NCBI GenBank assembly: GCA_040905445.1 | Contig: JBBDRN010000032.1 | Coordinates: 44,353-108,352, forward strand | DNA length: 64,000 nt | DNA from: SKPT01 sp040905445 | GTDB taxonomy: Bacteria > Planctomycetota > Phycisphaerae > Phycisphaerales > Phycisphaeraceae | Reading direction: 5' to 3' | Notes under the pieces: generated by a model | Databases searched by the model: none | The model's input: the letters and a program-made list of their open reading frames with translations, nothing else | What the model was told of the DNA's origin: nothing | Program-made: the position numbers and the translations under genes | In this document: in pieces, positions 60,386-64,000 of the stretch | How positions within the stretch are numbered: position 1 is the stretch's first letter | How the letters are laid out: the number at the start of each line of letters is the position of its first letter

Positions 60386-61978
60386 ATGGCCGAAAACCGC
60401 GAAATCCGCCAGCGCGTACGCGTCGACAACGAGGCGAGCGTCGAGTTGCAGCGCGTCGCCGACGACACCCGCGCGATGGGCGACGCCACCAAGGGCGCGG
60501 GCGAGCAGGCCGAGCAGGCCTCCGAGGGGCAGGAGCGCCTCGTCGACGCCACGCAGGAAGGCGCGACGGCGACCCGCGAGCACGAGCAGGAGTCCGGCTT
60601 CCTCAGCGGTACGCTGGGCAAGCTCACCGCTGGCGTGGCGGGCGTCGTCGGCGGCTGGCTCAGCTTTAACGCCATCGCCGGCACGGTGGTCTCCTGGCTC
60701 CAGTCCATCAACAAAGAGGCGGAAAAGGCGGAAGCGGCCCAGCGGTCGCTGGGTGATTCGCTGCGGGAGCTCGCCCTGAACCTCGGCGATGCGACGGACC
60801 CGTTCGTAGCGTTCGTCGACGGCCTCGACTCCGTCACCTCGGCTACCCAGCGGGGAACGCTGCTCGACTTCGCCACGGTGATGACCGACCGTCGCCCTGA
60901 ACTTGTCAACGACCCGCAAGCGCTGCAGGAGCTGACGCGGCAGGTGGCGCCGCTGCCCTTGCTGCTGCCGAACGTGTCCGGTGAACAGCTCGCCAACACC
61001 ATCGCCGCGCTGGAGAAGCGCGTGGATCGGCCGATCGAGACGGCCGCCCATCTGATCCAGGGCGGGTTTAGCCCCGACGACATTGAGCGGTTCGCCATCC
61101 GCGGCGGCGACGAGGCGCTGATGCTCGCGTTCGCCACGCAGCAGGAAGGCGCGATCGACTCCCGTCAGGCGAGGCGGCAGCTTGGGCCGTTGCTTGATTC
61201 CCTCGACAGGCGCGACCCCGACACGGATGAGCTGATCCCCGAGCTGGTCGACGCTAAGATCACGACAGACATGGCGGACGATCGGCGGATTCAGCTCGCC
61301 GCGCGGGCCCTGAAGCGGGCGGAGGGTGCCGACAGGCAGCGGCTGGAGCAGGCGCTGGGTGGGCGCGACGCGGCCATCCTGGTCCGCGAGATCGGGGCGG
61401 CCGTGGACGCGGGGGCGGTCGACCGGGCGCGCCAGGAGGTTAAGGAACTCGACATCGCGGAGATGCGCGCGCGCCAGCGCAGCAGCGCCCACGTCCGCCG
61501 CGTCGAGGAAGCCGAGCACCAGGAGCTGCGGCAGCAGCGGGTGTTGGAGCAGGACACCGAGCTGGGCCGGCGTGCCCGCCTGCTCAACGAGCTTGAAACG
61601 CTCATGATGGAGGAAGGCCGCAGCGAGTTTTACCGCGACGTCGAGCTCGGCCAGTACAAGTACACCAATATGCGCAACCTCGAAGACCTGGTGCTGATGA
61701 CGGCCCGTGACGTGCACGCCGACGACCCCGAGGCGTTCGAGCAGTCCACCCGCCACATCCGCAACGAGCGATTCCAGGACCGGCGCCAGCGGTTCCTCGA
61801 TGAAATCCGCGAACGCCAGGAGGTCGACGGCGGCGCCCCCTCCGGCGACGCCGGCTCGATGCTGCCCGGTGGTGGCGGGGGCGGGCGGAGCCTGACGCAG
61901 GTCAACATCCGGAACAACTACCAGGGCCGGGAGGACCCGGCCTGGGCGGACGTCGAGCCGCCCATCGGGCTGGGCTGA
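60386..61978 (+). CDS. Tape-measure-like protein, last gene of element 2
   Basis: 530 residues. Begins AENREIRQRVRVDNEASVELQRVADDTRAMGDATKGAGEQAEQASEGQ, the coiled-coil start of tape-measure proteins; a hydrophobic span (TLGKLTAGVAGVVGGWLSFNAIAGTVVSWL) and long charged helices follow. The end SLTQVNIRNNYQGRED is the typical tape-measure tail (TVNIN-like). It would set tail length, but no tail tube, terminator, chaperone or baseplate gene follows. 530 residues is short for a siphovirus tape measure. Its C-terminus is also the last coding part of element 1, so it is the family's normal last gene. Alternatively it has become an internal head protein. Confidence 0.65.
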   Translation: MAENREIRQRVRVDNEASVELQRVADDTRAMGDATKGAGEQAEQASEGQERLVDATQEGATATREHEQESGFLSGTLGKLTAGVAGVVGGWLSFNAIAGTVVSWLQSINKEAEKAEAAQRSLGDSLRELALNLGDATDPFVAFVDGLDSVTSATQRGTLLDFATVMTDRRPELVNDPQALQELTRQVAPLPLLLPNVSGEQLANTIAALEKRVDRPIETAAHLIQGGFSPDDIERFAIRGGDEALMLAFATQQEGAIDSRQARRQLGPLLDSLDRRDPDTDELIPELVDAKITTDMADDRRIQLAARALKRAEGADRQRLEQALGGRDAAILVREIGAAVDAGAVDRARQEVKELDIAEMRARQRSSAHVRRVEEAEHQELRQQRVLEQDTELGRRARLLNELETLMMEEGRSEFYRDVELGQYKYTNMRNLEDLVLMTARDVHADDPEAFEQSTRHIRNERFQDRRQRFLDEIRERQEVDGGAPSGDAGSMLPGGGGGGRSLTQVNIRNNYQGREDPAWADVEPPIGLG

Positions 61979-61987
61979 CCGCCCATC

Positions 61988-62065
61988 GACAGGCGTTTGA
62001 GCCGGCCTTCAAGACACTTCACCGGCCCCTCAAACGCCCGTCACCACGGCCTGCAACGGGCCGTG
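61988..62065 (+). other. Conserved pair of hairpins after the last gene of element 2
   Basis: Hairpin 1, 61988-62042, arms GACAGGCGTTTGAG and CTCAAACGCCCGTC; hairpin 2, 62045-62065, CACGGCC and GGCCGTG. Element 1 has both with the same order and spacing (755-832) although its genes are broken. The loop and flanks are similar too. Conservation beyond what a terminator needs suggests a packaging, RNA-structure or end-proximal role. Confidence 0.6.
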
Positions 62066-62161
62066 CCGGGGAGACAATCAGGACGGGCGACCCCGCCCAC
62101 CCGACGTGCCGACGGGACGGCCTACCGACCCGTGGCGCTTGTCCTATGGTTAGCCGGCCTG

Positions 62162-62206
62162 TGCCATCTGGTGCCACTGTGTGCCACTTTGATCGGCGGT
62201 CTACGA
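62162..62206 (+). repeat. Right end of element 2: three 10-bp units plus terminal repeat
   Basis: GTGCCATCTG, GTGCCACTGT and GTGCCACTTT (62162-62191), then GATCGGCGGTCTACG (62192-62206). The terminal 15 bp and innermost unit equal those of element 1 apart from one or two bases. Confidence 0.85.
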
Positions 62207-62211
62207 TCATC
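62207..62211. repeat. Target-site duplication, right copy (ATCAT)
   Basis: Matches 47556-47560 across the 14.6-kb element; on the minus strand it carries the original ATG of the prophage portal gene. Confidence 0.85.
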
Positions 62212-62569
62212 GCAAACCCCCTTCACCCCGCTCGCCACACACACCGAACGTCCTTCACCCTCCGGACCAGGCGACGCATCCGTGCGCACAAACCCGGCGC
62301 AGCAGACCGCACCCAGCCGCTCAACGCACGGATCACCAACCGATTAAAAATCTCTCACCCACCCCCACGAAATGCCCCCCGCACGCCGCCCTGTGCGCAC
62401 AACTCCGCTCCCACCCCGGAAGCCCTCCCACGCCAGAGCGCCTTCAACCCATCCGTACCGGACGGGTACCACTGACAAGCGGAGTCCGCGGAGTTTGTCA
62501 GTGCGACTTGCAGCCAACACTGACATGGCCGAAGTCGCCCTTGCCAGTGGCACCCGCCGTACGACGCGG
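62212..62569. other. Original upstream region of the prophage portal gene, no gene seen
   Basis: 358 bp between the element and the ceramidase-like gene. On the minus strand it ends GAAGGGGGTTTGCG before the duplicated ATGAT, the portal's original ribosome-binding site. No terminase gene is present, so the prophage remnant begins here. It also holds the 62473-62500 palindrome and a GCCAGTGGCACCC half-site of a dispersed repeat. Confidence 0.5.
62473..62500. repeat. Dispersed palindromic repeat, second copy
   Basis: Arms TGACAAGCGGAGT and CCGCGGAGTTTGTCA; same palindrome, in inverted orientation and with one base difference, as 29026-29053. It follows the stop of the ceramidase-like gene and could act as its terminator. 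Confidence 0.6.
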
Positions 62570-63781
62570 CTATTCAGAAACCTCGATCTGAATTCCGTCA
62601 ACCGCCGCCCGCGCCGTCTCCATCAACGCCCCCTCCAGCCCGTCGCACGGCGCCATCGTCACCTCGTACGCCCCCTCCGCCTGCGCCGCGTCCGTCGGGA
62701 TGTACCCCGGGTATTCGTTCGCCAGCGTCACGATCAACGTATCCCGCGCCGGATGCATCGCCCGCAGCGGCTTGTTGAACTCGCTGAACAGCTCGCCCGG
62801 CCCCGCGATCAACCCCAGCTCACCCGCCCGCGCCGCCACCACTTCCGTCTCGGTCACGTCCCCCGCCTTCCGCCGCCCTTTCTTCCCCTCGCGCGTCCGC
62901 GTGATCGACCACGCCGCCGACGCGCTCGCCACCGCGCCCGGCTCGACCGCCTTCAGCTCACCCATCGCCTTCATCACGACCGCCGCCAGCGCCTCGCCCA
63001 TCGCCTTCGGATGCTCCGCCCCCACGCGGATGCACGCCCGCGGGTTGATGTTCCCGCACGCCGCCAGCGCAAACGTCACCAGCCCCGCAGCACCCTCCGC
63101 CTCCAGCCGATCCTTCATGTACCCCACATAATCCGCGCTCAGTTCCAGACTGCTCGGCCCGAGCGTCACCGGATGACACCCGTAGTTCACGATCAGCCCG
63201 TCGCGCTTCCCATTCGGCCGGCGCACCGCCACCAGCAGCACCGCCGGGTCGAAGAACCCCGGGTGCCTGCCCTCCACGTCCTCCCACTCATTGCCCCAGC
63301 CATCCTCGCGCTGCACGCGCCGGTTGTGCCCCAACTCCCGCGCCTCCGTCCACGCCGTCTCGAACACGCCCGGCGACGCCCCCGCCCACGCCTCGCGCAC
63401 CAGCCCCACCAGCTTCTCCTCCAGCTCCGCCAGGTACGCCCGGTCCACCTCCCCCATGCTCTCCCCGCGCCCGAACACGATCGTCGAAGGCCCCGAGTGC
63501 GTATGCGTCCCGCACAGCACGTGCGCCTCGGCGGGCAACCCCGTCACCTCCGCCATCCGCCCGCGCACCCGCCGCGAGAACTCTCCCGTAAACCCGATCG
63601 CATCCACACTCACCAACACCCATCCCCCGCCACCGCGATCGCCATCGCCATCGCGACATGCCACTGCCTCCGCGCGCAGCGGGTGCCCCACCCCCGTCGC
63701 CTGCCTCGCCGTATACCCCACCATCGTCGCCCCCACCGGCGGCGTCACATCAACCCACGCAAGCCCAATCTCAAGCGCCAT
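62570..63781 (-). CDS. Neutral/alkaline non-lysosomal ceramidase-like protein
   Basis: 403 residues from the ATG at 63781 (AAAGGAG upstream). The family hydrolyses amide-linked lipids such as ceramide, but many bacterial members have unknown substrates. Motifs: EIGLAWVDVTPPVGATMVGYTAR (N-terminal signature), VLVSVDAIGF, HVLCGTHTHSGPSTI (HTHSGP, metal-binding and active-site region), VNYGCHPVTLGPSSLELSADYVGYMKDRLE (GCHPV, the second signature) and FALAACGNINPR (CGNxNP). It is shorter than true ceramidases and has no signal peptide, as usual for the planctomycete group. It lies beside, not within, the prophage remnant. Confidence 0.85.
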   Translation of the reverse strand: MALEIGLAWVDVTPPVGATMVGYTARQATGVGHPLRAEAVACRDGDGDRGGGGWVLVSVDAIGFTGEFSRRVRGRMAEVTGLPAEAHVLCGTHTHSGPSTIVFGRGESMGEVDRAYLAELEEKLVGLVREAWAGASPGVFETAWTEARELGHNRRVQREDGWGNEWEDVEGRHPGFFDPAVLLVAVRRPNGKRDGLIVNYGCHPVTLGPSSLELSADYVGYMKDRLEAEGAAGLVTFALAACGNINPRACIRVGAEHPKAMGEALAAVVMKAMGELKAVEPGAVASASAAWSITRTREGKKGRRKAGDVTETEVVAARAGELGLIAGPGELFSEFNKPLRAMHPARDTLIVTLANEYPGYIPTDAAQAEGAYEVTMAPCDGLEGALMETARAAVDGIQIEVSE

Positions 63782-63945
63782 AACCAAACTCCTTTCCCCC
63801 TCACTGCGCGTTCAACCAACTCTCCCTGACGCCCACCCTGCGCGCGTCTTTCCTAACGCCCGTTCTGAGCGAGTCCGCGAGCGAAGGGCGGGATTCCCCG
63901 CCGTCCCGACCTCCGCATCCATGCGTTCTGCATTCCGACTTCTGC

Positions 63946-64000
<55 letters not shown>

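Larger units (their letters stand above)
47561..62206 (+). mobile_element. Element 2: complete 14.6-kb Mu-like transposable element carrying capsid genes
   Basis: 14,646 bp bounded by terminal repeats CGTAAACCGGCGATC and GATCGGCGGTCTACG, flanked by ATCAT duplications. Leftward early operon: hypothetical coiled-coil protein, MuA-like transposase, MuB-like ATPase, HTH-like protein. Rightward operon: regulator, two small proteins, large terminase, portal-MuF fusion, prohead protease, major capsid protein, tape-measure-like protein. No tail tube, connector, baseplate, fibre, holin, endolysin or small terminase is recognised. The genes are intact apart from an assembly gap in the transposase. Inserted inside a second prophage remnant. 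Inferred to be a capsid-encoding transposon or phage satellite. Confidence 0.88.

Overview
The window is GC-rich DNA whose gene content points to the Planctomycetota, most likely a Phycisphaerae-like bacterium. The evidence is two DUF1559-style prepilin proteins with the FTLIELLV N-terminus, a PEP-CTERM protein, several large exported proteins, a DUF3604 protein and an exported CbiX-like lipoprotein. This is inference from family content; there is no rRNA gene to confirm it. Two tRNAs (Arg-ACG, Lys-TTT) are present. I saw no CRISPR array and no rRNA.

Layout. 1-464: the start of pstS, with PhoB-like direct repeats upstream. 614-5073: a decayed Mu-like transposable element (element 1). 5164-14561: tatC, small membrane proteins, a two-gene exported operon of unknown function, tRNA-Arg and a GH28-like beta-helix protein. 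14919-20652: a divergent metal-related cluster (multicopper-oxidase-like protein facing PEP-CTERM protein, prepilin, CbiX lipoprotein, prepilin, DUF4198 protein). 20893-25950: a partial local duplication, then a tightly coupled phospholipid-type operon (CDP-alcohol transferase, CdsA, PlsC, alpha/beta hydrolase-methyltransferase fusion). 26145-38930: carbohydrate or polyol catabolism genes on the plus strand (apart from one aldo/keto reductase) and tRNA-Lys. 38980-42663: folP, a PilZ protein, a MATE pump and a lipoprotein. 42721-47560: remnant of a second, unrelated prophage (portal, scaffold-like protein, capsid/tail chimera, small membrane protein). 47561-62206: a complete 14,646-bp Mu-like element (element 2) inserted in that remnant. 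62570-63781: a ceramidase-like gene.

The most interesting system is element 2. It has 15-bp terminal inverted repeats (CGTARACCGSCGATC), 10-bp-phased repeat arrays inside both ends and a 5-bp target duplication (ATCAT). A leftward early operon encodes a MuA-like DDE transposase and a MuB-like ATPase. A rightward operon encodes a regulator, two small proteins, large terminase, portal fused to a MuF-like domain, prohead protease, HK97-type major capsid protein and one tape-measure-like protein. No tail tube, baseplate, fibre, connector or lysis gene is recognisable. Element 1 has the same ends, the same last gene and the same 3' hairpins, so the tape-measure-like gene is the natural last gene of the family. 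I infer a capsid-encoding transposon or satellite that makes a head but lacks its own tail. The transposase gene is interrupted by a run of Ns next to 16 Cs, so its N-terminus is unresolved.
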